A stretch of 5,774 bases of DNA from Actinomycetota bacterium (lineage in GTDB: Bacteria > Actinomycetota > Actinomycetes > S36-B12), in NCBI GenBank assembly GCA_027729865.1, contig JAQCBM010000133.1, positions 1-5,774 of the forward strand, in the 5' to 3' direction. The position numbers were made by a program, and so were the translations under genes. Shown here piece after piece: positions 1-5,774 of this stretch (the first letter of the stretch is position 1; every line of letters begins with the position of its first letter). The notes beneath the pieces are model-generated. The model ran no database searches. It saw nothing but the letters and a program-made list of their open reading frames with translations, and was not told the DNA's origin.

Positions 1-71
1 TGGGACCGCGTGAGTCGGTGCATTGGGTTCACCATTTCAGCGCTGCCGTCGCCAGTTCGGCGCCAAGGCAT
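1..71 (-). CDS. 5' end of an unidentified gene downstream of pseI (partial)
   Basis: An open frame starts with ATG at 71-69, directly after the TAG stop of pseI (74-72), and stays open to the window edge, giving 23 residues (begins MPWRRTGDGSAEM, ends HRLTRS). A Shine-Dalgarno-like GAGGA lies at 83-79, seven bases before this ATG, which favours it over the in-frame ATGs at 35-33 and 21-19. The fragment is too short to assign a family or function. Its position makes it a likely co-transcribed partner of pseI, possibly another glycan-assembly gene, but that is inference from context only. Because the frame is the same as pseI, it could alternatively be non-coding trailing sequence that happens to be open. 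Confidence 0.4.
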   Translation of the reverse strand, partial: MPWRRTGDGSAEMVNPMHRLTRS

Positions 72-1127
72 CTAAGCATCCTCGAGGAGGTCGAGGGTGA
101 GCGGGGTGCCCCTCACCGTGTCCGCTCGGAAACGGCGACCCACGACGTCGACAAATCGCGCTGGCCGAAGTCCGTCAGCAGGACGAACCGACCGAACATT
201 TTGTTCGGTGACTGTGTCTCCCGCGCTTACGTCCTCAACGACAAAGAGCGACCGCGAATGGGAACGGCTGACACGAGCGCTCGGCGCAAGTTCATAAGTG
301 ACGGAGCCGAGCGCCTGCTCGGTTTCCCGGATGGCAGCGACCAACGCCGCCAGTTCTTTCGGTTCAAGCGAGAACGATGAATCGGGTCCGCCCGCGCTGC
401 GGTCAAGTGTGAAGTGTTTTTCAATGACCACTGCACCGAACGAAACCCCAATTATCGAAGCAGTGTTGCTCATCGTGTGATCCGATAACCCGACGCTCGT
501 GCCGAACCGGTCACGCATATCGGGAAGCGTCCGCATGTTGAGTTCGTTCGGTGGTGTCGGATAGCCCGAGGTGCAATGCAACAATATGATCTGCTGGTTA
601 CCAACGCTATGACACGCATCAATAGCTTCTTGGATCTCCATGTCTGTTGCTATGCCGGTTGAGATGATGACCGGCTTGCCCTTGCTGGCGATGAGCGAAA
701 CCAATGGAGTATCCACGATCTCCAACGAGGCGACCTTGTAGACGGGCACCTCAAGGGACTCGAGCAAATCAACTGCAGTTGGATCGAACGGCGTCGAGAA
801 GGCAACAAGCCCTCGCTCTCTCGCCCGGGAGAAGAGCTCGTCGTGCCACTCCCACGGCGTGTGCGCTTCGGAGTAAAGCTCGTAGAGCGTGCGACCGTCC
901 CACAGCGTGCCTCCCTTTACTTGAAACGGTTCAGCGTCGGAGTTGATCGTGATCGTGTCAGCGGTGTAGGTCTGGAACTTCACAGCGTCGACCCCAGCCT
1001 CGGCCGCTGCGTCGATTGATGCGAGTGCCCGCGAGAGGTCGTGGTTGTGATTGGCGCTAAGTTCGGCAATAACGAACGTCGAGTGGCCTGGACCGACGCG
1101 ACGGTCGGCAATGAGGGTCTCGGTCAT
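72..1127 (-). CDS. pseI: Pseudaminic acid synthase (PseI, NeuB family)
   Basis: The 351-residue product is a NeuB-family synthase. It would condense phosphoenolpyruvate with 2,4-diacetamido-2,4,6-trideoxy-L-altrose to give pseudaminic acid in the cytoplasm. The N-terminal TIM barrel (about 15-275) shows AELSANH (21-27), DAVKFQTYT (47-55), STGIAT (156-161), LHCTSGYPT (183-191), GLSDHT (213-218) and VIEKHF (234-239). H217 and H238 match the metal-binding histidines known in NeuB. The stretch at 71-96 (GGTLWDGRTLYELY, then TPWEWH) is characteristic of PseI rather than of sialic or legionaminic acid synthases. A C-terminal SAF (antifreeze-like) domain spans about 288-349 (SRSLFVVEDV, then SVRPADGLRP). 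The length is normal for the family. The ATG start is supported by GGAGAG six bases upstream. The gene runs divergently from the cytidylyltransferase operon. A legionaminate-like substrate cannot be excluded from sequence alone. Confidence 0.93.
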   Translation of the reverse strand: MTETLIADRRVGPGHSTFVIAELSANHNHDLSRALASIDAAAEAGVDAVKFQTYTADTITINSDAEPFQVKGGTLWDGRTLYELYSEAHTPWEWHDELFSRARERGLVAFSTPFDPTAVDLLESLEVPVYKVASLEIVDTPLVSLIASKGKPVIISTGIATDMEIQEAIDACHSVGNQQIILLHCTSGYPTPPNELNMRTLPDMRDRFGTSVGLSDHTMSNTASIIGVSFGAVVIEKHFTLDRSAGGPDSSFSLEPKELAALVAAIRETEQALGSVTYELAPSARVSRSHSRSLFVVEDVSAGDTVTEQNVRSVRPADGLRPARFVDVVGRRFRADTVRGTPLTLDLLEDA

Positions 1128-1133
1128 GCGGGG

Positions 1134-1139
1134 CTCTCC
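1134..1139 (-). promoter_or_regulatory. Ribosome binding site of pseI
   Basis: GGAGAG on the minus strand lies six bases before the ATG at 1127-1125 and supports that start codon. Confidence 0.7.
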
Positions 1140-1363
1140 AAACCTGGGTGACAGCGACGATATCGGTGTTGGCGTAACGTGAGTAGCGATTTCGTCGAGA
1201 AAGAAGCGGTACGGTTGGGACCTCGTGTCACATGTTTGCGACCGTCAGTCAATGCGGGTCCACATTGGAACGGCCTCGATGTTGACCGGCATCTGGGCTG
1301 CGCCCATCGGCGTCGTTGGTGCTGCCGGCAGGTTCGAGTGTTCGAGGCCCTGAGAAAAGTCGC

Positions 1364-1367
1364 AGGA
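1364..1367 (+). promoter_or_regulatory. Ribosome binding site deciding the cytidylyltransferase start
   Basis: AGGA ends eight bases before the GTG at 1376-1378. It favours that codon over the TTG at 1316, which would add 20 residues (MVLPAGSSVRG...) unlike any family N-terminus. Confidence 0.6.
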
Positions 1368-1375
1368 CCAAGCCC

Positions 1376-2110
1376 GTGACGGTGGCGGTTATCGCTCAGG
1401 CGCGAATGGGGTCAAGCCGACTTCCGGGTAAGACGCTCGAACCTCTCGGATCGGCGACGATTCTCGATTGGGTGGTCAGCCGCAGCCAGTTGGCGGACCA
1501 AGTTGATGAGGTGATCGTCGCAACGAGCGACGAGTCAATTGACGACCCAATCGAGCATCGCTGTCGAGCGCTCGACATCACCTGTGTGCGTGGTGATCCA
1601 CTCGACGTGCTTGACCGATTTCGGGTCGCGCTCATCAAGACTGACGCAGATGAGATAGTGCGCGTCACAGCGGACTGTCCGCTCATCGACCCGGGCATTC
1701 TCAATCTTGCGATCGAGACGCGTCGTAAGCGTGACCTCGACTATGTCTCTACCAGCCTTGACGGCCGCTATCCGCGCGGTCTTGATGTCGAAGTCGTACG
1801 GCGGTCAGTTCTCGAGACGACAGCGGTCGAGGCTGCCGACCGGGACGAGCGTGAGCACGTCACTTTGTTCGTGTACCGCCGTCCCGAGCGGTTCACGTGT
1901 GCTCCGGTGGTCTGCCCATCGTGGGCTCGGCATCCCGAGCTACGGGTCACCGTCGATGAAGGGCCAGACCTCGAGGTCGTTCGTCGAATTGTCGACGGAC
2001 TCGGAGCCGATACGACAGCACTTGGTAGCGAGGAAGCATTGTCATTCCTGATTGACCATCCCGAGATCGCCGCAATCAATCGAGGGGTCGCCCACCGACA
2101 TGTCTCCTAA
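1376..2110 (+). CDS. SpsF-type cytidylyltransferase, probable CMP-pseudaminic acid synthetase
   Basis: The 244-residue product belongs to the SpsF-like nucleotidyltransferases (COG1861 type, GT-A/MobA-like fold). The nucleotide-binding loop is at 7-19 (AQARMGSSRLPGK), the metal-binding ADCPLIDP motif at 99-106, REHVT at 159-163 and VTVDEGPDLE at 191-200, the last typical of the family's C-terminal region. Length is normal for the family. Next to pseI and an acetyltransferase, the likely role is transfer of CMP from CTP to the nonulosonic acid, the step performed by PseF in Campylobacter. Classical PseF is instead a NeuA-like protein, so the symbol is withheld. GTG at 1376 is chosen because it opens directly into the conserved first beta strand and has AGGA upstream. 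This is the first gene of the plus-strand operon; its last 11 bases overlap the next gene. The domain call is firm, the substrate is inferred. Confidence 0.85.
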   Translation: MTVAVIAQARMGSSRLPGKTLEPLGSATILDWVVSRSQLADQVDEVIVATSDESIDDPIEHRCRALDITCVRGDPLDVLDRFRVALIKTDADEIVRVTADCPLIDPGILNLAIETRRKRDLDYVSTSLDGRYPRGLDVEVVRRSVLETTAVEAADRDEREHVTLFVYRRPERFTCAPVVCPSWARHPELRVTVDEGPDLEVVRRIVDGLGADTTALGSEEALSFLIDHPEIAAINRGVAHRHVS

Positions 2111-2732
2111 AGTCGCCACGGCCGCTGAGGGTCCTGATGCCCTGACTCCACACGAGGGACTCCAGCCCGGATGGTTCTCCGGCCGCTCGTGGGTTCCCGG
2201 CGATCGGACGTATCGGCCCATTGACGAGTCGGATCTCCCCGAGTTGATGCGATGGCGCAACGAACAGCAAGTGGTACTGCGTCAACAGGAGGAGTTGACT
2301 CTTGCGCATCAGCGGCGATGGTTCACCGACGTGGTTGAGCCGTCATACCAACAGATCCGCCCTCGATCACTGCAGGTGATCGCGCTGAATGGCGCCACGC
2401 GCGTGAGCTATGGCGGCTTGACCAATATCGAGTGGGTCAGCCGTCGCGCTGAGCTGTCCTTCCTCGCGGCAACTGAGCTGGCCCAGTCGTTCGAACGTTA
2501 CGCGGCGGAGCTACAGCGCTTTCTCGCTTGGACCGCTGCGTTTGCTTTCGGCGAACTTGGTTTCAACCGAATTTTCACCGAGACCTGGGACTTTCGCGAC
2601 AAGCACATTGAGATTCTCGAAGGCTTTGGGTTCGTGCTCGAAGGACGATTGCGACATCACGTCGCAAAGGGTGGGCGTGCCCATGACGCGCTACTGCACG
2701 GTCTGCTGGCCAAGGATTGGAGGTCTGCGTGA
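2100..2732 (+). CDS. GNAT-family N-acetyltransferase, candidate PseH
   Basis: The 210-residue product has a GNAT domain from about residue 36 onward: TYRPIDESDLPELMRWRN (37-54), RRWF (72-75), GGLTN (105-109), RRAELSFL (115-122), a long helix at about 131-151, FNRIFTETW (155-163) and FGFVLEGRLRHHV (176-188). This layout matches acetyltransferases of amino-sugar clusters. The likely role is acetyl-CoA-dependent N-acetylation of the 4-amino group that PseC introduces. The usual acetyl-CoA pyrophosphate loop (Q/R-x-x-G-x-G/A) is not apparent before the long helix, so the acyl donor is less certain. The ATG at 2100 is preferred over the in-frame TTG at 2052; GAGGGG at 2082-2087 is a rather distant Shine-Dalgarno candidate. 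About 36 Gly/Pro-rich residues precede the domain, with no later in-frame start. The gene overlaps its neighbours by 11 and 4 bases. A different amino sugar as substrate is possible. Confidence 0.8.
   Translation: MSPKVATAAEGPDALTPHEGLQPGWFSGRSWVPGDRTYRPIDESDLPELMRWRNEQQVVLRQQEELTLAHQRRWFTDVVEPSYQQIRPRSLQVIALNGATRVSYGGLTNIEWVSRRAELSFLAATELAQSFERYAAELQRFLAWTAAFAFGELGFNRIFTETWDFRDKHIEILEGFGFVLEGRLRHHVAKGGRAHDALLHGLLAKDWRSA
2719..2723 (+). promoter_or_regulatory. Ribosome binding site deciding the start of the epimerase/ATP-grasp gene
   Basis: GGAGG ends five bases before the GTG at 2729-2731. The alternative TTG at 2717 overlaps this motif, so it is unlikely to be the start. Confidence 0.7.
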
Positions 2733-4636
2733 TTCAACGTGCCGTCGTGACGGGCGGTGCCGGAGTGATCGGTACCGAACTGGTCCGCTTATTACGGGCG
2801 CGGGGCGATGACGTGCGTGTCATTGACGTTCTTCCGAGACCAATCGATATGGATCCGTTGGTTGACTACGTCCAAGGTGACCTCGCTCTGGACGGCGCTG
2901 ACGCCATCGCTGGATTCAATCCGGAAACGATCTACCACCTCGCTGCCACTTTTGAACGCAGTGTCGAGGTGCCTGAATTCTGGCAGGACTCGGCCCGCAA
3001 TAACGTCGCTGCAAGTGCCCAAGTACTGCAAGGAGCGATGCGATCGCCAAACCTGCGGCGCTATGTATTTGCATCGAGTTACCTGATCTATGACCCGTCG
3101 CTCTACATGTTTGCAGAGCCTGTCAGCGCACCTTGCCTGCTTCGCGAGACGGACCGCATCCAACCGCGGAATGTTTGCGGCGCAGCGAAGTTGTTGCATG
3201 AGCAGGAGATCGCTCTAGCGGCGCAGAGCAGCGAAGTTCGATTCTCGGCCGTCTCGGCACGCATTTATCGCGTCTACGGCCCTAGCTCCCGGGATGTCGT
3301 GAGCCGCTGGGTGAGAGCGGCCGTCCGTGGTGAACCAATTGATGTGTTCGGCGAGGAGAGCCGCTTCGACTACGTGTTCTCAGCCGACGTCGCCGACGGG
3401 CTGCTTCGATTGGCTGAGTCGGATGCGACCGGTGTCGTGAACCTTGCTTCGGGACGATCGCGAACCGTGAGCGAGGTCATCGCCGCCATCCAGTCGCACT
3501 TCCCGTTACTCAAGGTGCGCGGTCGGCTGCCCGCAGAAAGCTACGAAGCCAGCGAAGCAAGCGTGGAACGCTTGCGCGAGGTGACCCTATGGTCACCGCC
3601 GACGGAGTTGGAACGCGGAGTCACCGAACTCGTCAGTCATGAACGCGACAACCTTAGACGAGGCAGAGTAAGCGCGCGTGTCGTCGAACCTCGCGCCCTC
3701 TCAACCCTAGTTACCAGTTTGTCGGCGAAGGCACACGTTCCGAGAGCCGTTCGCACCGCTATGCGGGCCCAGAACATTGAGGGCACCGTGTGGGGCGGAG
3801 ATGTTGATCCACAGGCCGTCGCTCGACTCGAGGTTGACCACTTTTGGGAGATGCCCCGCCTCGCCGAGGTCGATGGTCCCGAGCTCGCTGCTGCGTGCCG
3901 CGATCGCGGCATCGGACTGTTGATCCCGACAAGAGACGGCGAACTCGACTTCTTTGCCCGACACCGCCGTGCCTTCACCGAGGCGGGGGTCTTTATCCCT
4001 ATTGGCTCGGAAGAGTCGATCAAGATCTCCAACGACAAACTTCGCTTCGCCGATGCGCTCATTGCAGTCGGAATTCCAGCGATTCCTACGAAACTGCATC
4101 TTGATGCTGCGTCTTCCGATCGCGTCGTCGTGAAGGAACGGAACGGCGCCGGTAGCGCGTCACTCATCGTCGACGTCTCCCACGACGAGGCGTCTAGGGC
4201 GGCACTGGGTATGTCTGAGCCGGTCTTTCAACCCTTTGTGAGGGGTGTCGAATTCAGCGCTGACCTCTACGTCGACCAGACCGACGAATGCCTTGGAGTT
4301 CTCGTGCGCGAGCGGTCACGAGTTGTGCATGGTGAATCTCAGATCACCACCGTCCGGAGGCGTCCCGCCATCGCAGAACTTGCGCAGGTCGTGGCCCTGA
4401 CGATAGGAGTTCGTGGTCACGCGGTAGTACAGATTCTCGACGACGGCGATCAATTGCACGTGCTTGAATGCAACAGCCGAGTAGGTGGTGCGTCAAGCGG
4501 TGCGTGGCTCAACGGACTCCGAACCGTCGACGCGATGCTGCTCGAGTCACTCGGCGAGACCCCGCAACGATTGACCCCGCGGTCCGAGGAGACTGCGGTT
4601 GTTCGAATCCCGACCGATCGCGTGCTTTGGCTGTGA
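2729..4636 (+). CDS. Fusion protein: NAD-dependent epimerase/dehydratase-like domain plus ATP-grasp ligase domain
   Basis: The 635-residue product joins two enzymes that are often separate. Residues 1-300 form an extended SDR domain: Rossmann loop VTGGAGVIG (7-15), IYHLAA (68-73), VFASS (113-117), RVYGP (181-185) and FDYVFSADVADGLL (213-226). The expected YxxxK active site reads CGAAK at 150-154, so the catalytic tyrosine position is Cys150, while Ser116/Ser117 and Lys154 remain. Residues about 322-635 form a carbamoyl-phosphate-synthase-like ATP-grasp domain: IPTRDGELDFFARHR (399-413), DKLRF (436-440), VVKERNGAGS (467-476), FQPFVRGVEFSADLY (500-514), ESQITT (536-541) and the metal-binding LECNSRVGG (579-587). 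Such ATP-grasp proteins activate a carboxylate with ATP and join it to an amine or similar group; the substrate here is unknown. The GTG start gives a GTGA overlap with the acetyltransferase stop. Domain calls are firm; a role in modifying the sugar is inference. Confidence 0.88.
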   Translation: MIQRAVVTGGAGVIGTELVRLLRARGDDVRVIDVLPRPIDMDPLVDYVQGDLALDGADAIAGFNPETIYHLAATFERSVEVPEFWQDSARNNVAASAQVLQGAMRSPNLRRYVFASSYLIYDPSLYMFAEPVSAPCLLRETDRIQPRNVCGAAKLLHEQEIALAAQSSEVRFSAVSARIYRVYGPSSRDVVSRWVRAAVRGEPIDVFGEESRFDYVFSADVADGLLRLAESDATGVVNLASGRSRTVSEVIAAIQSHFPLLKVRGRLPAESYEASEASVERLREVTLWSPPTELERGVTELVSHERDNLRRGRVSARVVEPRALSTLVTSLSAKAHVPRAVRTAMRAQNIEGTVWGGDVDPQAVARLEVDHFWEMPRLAEVDGPELAAACRDRGIGLLIPTRDGELDFFARHRRAFTEAGVFIPIGSEESIKISNDKLRFADALIAVGIPAIPTKLHLDAASSDRVVVKERNGAGSASLIVDVSHDEASRAALGMSEPVFQPFVRGVEFSADLYVDQTDECLGVLVRERSRVVHGESQITTVRRRPAIAELAQVVALTIGVRGHAVVQILDDGDQLHVLECNSRVGGASSGAWLNGLRTVDAMLLESLGETPQRLTPRSEETAVVRIPTDRVLWL

Positions 4637-5307
4637 TTGTCGCCTTCGACCTCGACGACACCCTTTACCGCGAACTTGATTACGTCGAGAGTGGGTTCTG
4701 GGCAGTTGCAGAATTCGTTGCGGCCAATTTTTCAATAACTTCAGCGCGAGCCTACGAAATATTAGAAGAAAGTATGAAAAGAAACGGCCGCGGACGTCAG
4801 TTCGATGACCTCCTCCGAACGATCGGTGCGTTCTCAGTTAAGCAGCGGAGTGCTCTTGTGCAGGTGTACCGGAAACACACACCCGAAATACAGCTTTCGG
4901 CCGAGACCAGTTCCACCCTTCGGGCTGTCGCATCCGCGGGTCACCGGCTCTTTCTTGTGTCCGACGGCAACCACCATGTGCAGAACCGCAAGGTCGAAGC
5001 GCTCGGTATCCGATCCTTCGTTGAACATGCCTACTTGACGGAACGCTATGGCCACAAGGCAGCCAAGCCCAGCACCAAGGTATTTGAGTTGATGCTTGCA
5101 AGAACGCGGGCTGCGGCGGCGGATCTCGTCTACATCGGTGACAACCCGCGCAAGGACTTCATCGGAGTCCGCTCGCTCGGTGGCTCAACAATCCGAGTGC
5201 TGACCGGGGAGTTCGCGCACGAGGTCGCCGCGCCAGGTTACGAACCTGACCTTACGGTCGCCTCGATCAGCGAGGTTCCGAGCGCACTGGAGTCGCTCGG
5301 TCGCTGA
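4633..5307 (+). CDS. HAD-superfamily hydrolase
   Basis: The 224-residue product has all four HAD motifs: I, FDLDDT at 5-10 (nucleophile Asp6, acid/base Asp8); II, LVSDG at 108-112 (Ser110); III, Lys145 in KAAKPS; IV, IGDNPRKD at 168-175. A helical C1-type cap is expected at about 15-90. It should be a cytoplasmic magnesium-dependent phosphatase or related phosphotransferase; the substrate cannot be read from the sequence. The GTG at 4633 is chosen because it opens directly into motif I and shares GTGA with the stop of the ATP-grasp gene; there is no clear Shine-Dalgarno, so translation is probably coupled. An upstream in-frame extension to 4468 would add 55 non-conserved residues inside the ATP-grasp coding region. 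Standard PseI chemistry leaves no phosphate on the sugar, so this enzyme is not an obvious classical pathway member. The segment around 4756-4785 is strikingly AT-rich. Confidence 0.88.
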   Translation: MIVAFDLDDTLYRELDYVESGFWAVAEFVAANFSITSARAYEILEESMKRNGRGRQFDDLLRTIGAFSVKQRSALVQVYRKHTPEIQLSAETSSTLRAVASAGHRLFLVSDGNHHVQNRKVEALGIRSFVEHAYLTERYGHKAAKPSTKVFELMLARTRAAAADLVYIGDNPRKDFIGVRSLGGSTIRVLTGEFAHEVAAPGYEPDLTVASISEVPSALESLGR

Positions 5308-5391
5308 ATCCTGAGGCTCGTCGGCAAGCAAAATCGAATGAAATGCCTCGGTCCAGCCTGCGGGCTCGCAATCGCCACTAAGTCCGTTTCC
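5308..5391. terminator. Short convergent intergenic gap with a weak hairpin candidate
   Basis: Two convergent genes end on either side of this 84-bp gap, so transcription should stop in or near it. A 4-bp stem with a 4-base loop (AGCC-TGCG-GGCT) lies at 5355-5366. A 7-bp pairing (5311-5317 with 5345-5351, one G-U pair) encloses a 27-base loop. Neither is followed by a T tract on either strand, so this is not a canonical intrinsic terminator. Confidence 0.2.
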
Positions 5392-5774
5392 TCAACAAGT
5401 CTCAAGTACCGCCCTGAATGCATTAAGAACTCGGTGAATCTGCGCAGAGTTCAAGCCCGGGTGAATCGGGAGACTGATCAGACGCTCATAAAGAGCGTCA
5501 CACACGGGAAGATCGCCAATGCTGAATCCCATGTGAGCGCTGACCGGGTGATGATGAATGGGCACGTAGTGCACCTGAACACCGATCCCTTGCTCCCTGA
5601 GCGAGCGGAAAACCTGAGCACGCTTGTCGACCGCGATCGGAAAGAGGTGGTACCCGTGACGCCAGCCATCGGGCGCGCCCGGGGGAAGTTCGACGCTGAG
5701 GCCGGCCAGCTCACGGCGGTAGGTGAGCGCGATCTCGTTTCTGCGCTCGTTGAACTCGTCGATCCGCCCGAGCT
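5392..5774 (-). CDS. pseC: C-terminal part of a PseC-type aminotransferase (partial)
   Basis: Reading the minus strand from the window edge gives 126 residues ending at the TGA at 5394-5392, about the last third of a DegT/DnrJ/EryC1/StrS-family PLP aminotransferase. The visible order is LGRIDEFNERRNEIALTYR, then YHLFPIAV, GIGVQVHYVPIHHHP, and finally ERLISLPIHPGL before a terminal helix (RVLNAFRAVL). This matches the C-terminal region of PseC, which uses glutamate and PLP to aminate C4 of the UDP-4-keto sugar made by PseB. The PLP lysine and the start lie beyond the window. The gene converges on the HAD gene. The family call is firm. The PseC assignment rests on the HY-P-H-HP and SLP-HPGL pattern plus the pseI neighbour; a legionaminate-pathway or other amino-sugar transaminase is the alternative. 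Confidence 0.85.
   Translation of the reverse strand, partial: LGRIDEFNERRNEIALTYRRELAGLSVELPPGAPDGWRHGYHLFPIAVDKRAQVFRSLREQGIGVQVHYVPIHHHPVSAHMGFSIGDLPVCDALYERLISLPIHPGLNSAQIHRVLNAFRAVLETC

Larger units (their letters stand above)
1128..1375. promoter_or_regulatory. Divergent intergenic region, presumed promoters for pseI and the plus-strand operon
   Basis: This 248-bp gap separates two divergently transcribed genes, so it must hold promoters or lead to them; I found no convincing gene in it. Candidate elements are weak. On the minus strand a TATCGT -10-like hexamer at 1162-1157 would leave a leader of roughly 25 bases before pseI, but its -35 (TACTCA, 1185-1180) is poor. A TTGACT hexamer at 1252-1247 on the minus strand has no good -10. 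On the plus strand, TACGGT at 1210-1215 resembles an actinobacterial -10, and TTGACC at 1282-1287 resembles a -35 but lacks a matching -10. A perfect 10-bp palindrome, CTGCCGGCAG, lies at 1322-1331; one of this size is expected by chance about once per kilobase. The region is assigned by gene arrangement, not by consensus. Confidence 0.45.

Noticed and set aside
1322..1331. 10-bp perfect palindrome as an operator
   Set aside because: A palindrome of this size is expected about once per kilobase by chance, and no second copy or flanking symmetry was seen.
1316..1375. Upstream TTG extension of the cytidylyltransferase
   Set aside because: The 20 added residues resemble no family N-terminus, and GTG at 1376 has AGGA at a good distance and opens into the conserved first strand.
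1179..1379. 66-codon open frame in the divergent intergenic region
   Set aside because: GTG start without a ribosome binding site, Cys/Arg/Trp-rich product with no recognisable motif, and it would run into the cytidylyltransferase start.
2052..2099. TTG start 16 codons upstream for the acetyltransferase
   Set aside because: It would lengthen the overlap with the cytidylyltransferase to 59 bases and adds no recognisable domain; ATG at 2100 is more plausible.
3637..4167. Long antisense open frame opposite the ATP-grasp domain
   Set aside because: Ser/Arg-rich translation typical of a shadow frame in GC-rich coding sequence; the plus strand encodes conserved ATP-grasp motifs throughout.
4468..4632. 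55-residue N-terminal extension of the HAD protein
   Set aside because: It lies wholly within the conserved ATP-grasp coding region in another frame; the HAD fold begins right at the GTG at 4633.
1..5774. CRISPR arrays, tRNA or rRNA genes, insertion sequences
   Set aside because: No regularly spaced repeats, tRNA-like folds, transposase-like products or terminal inverted repeats were noticed on either strand.

Overview
The window carries part of a pseudaminic acid (a nonulosonic acid, sialic-acid-like sugar) biosynthesis locus, of the kind found in surface-glycan or flagellin-glycosylation regions. G+C looks to be in the high 50s percent by eye. Three of the five complete genes appear to start with GTG, and genes are packed with 4-nt overlaps. 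This fits a moderately high-GC bacterium, possibly an actinobacterium, but the sequence alone does not fix the taxon.

Layout: (1) On the minus strand, a complete pseudaminic acid synthase gene (pseI, 72-1127). The start of an unidentified gene follows it directly and leaves the window at base 1. (2) A 248-bp divergent intergenic region (1128-1375) that should hold promoters for both directions. (3) On the plus strand, a tight four-gene operon: an SpsF-type cytidylyltransferase (1376-2110), a GNAT acetyltransferase (2100-2732), a 635-residue fusion of an NAD-dependent epimerase-like domain with a carbamoyl-phosphate-synthase-like ATP-grasp domain (2729-4636), and a HAD hydrolase (4633-5307). 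(4) An 84-bp convergent gap. (5) On the minus strand, the C-terminal third of a PseC-type aminotransferase (5392 to beyond 5774).

How they fit together: PseC aminates the 4-keto sugar nucleotide and a GNAT would N-acetylate that amine. After UDP release, PseI condenses the hexose with phosphoenolpyruvate, and a cytidylyltransferase makes the CMP-sugar. The first enzyme (PseB dehydratase/epimerase) and the UDP-sugar hydrolase (PseG) are not visible; PseB may lie just upstream of pseC, beyond base 5774. The epimerase/ATP-grasp fusion and the HAD protein are not part of the classical pathway. They are the most interesting part of the window: a translationally coupled pair that may build or attach an unusual substituent. 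In addition, the position of the usual SDR catalytic tyrosine in the epimerase half is a cysteine.
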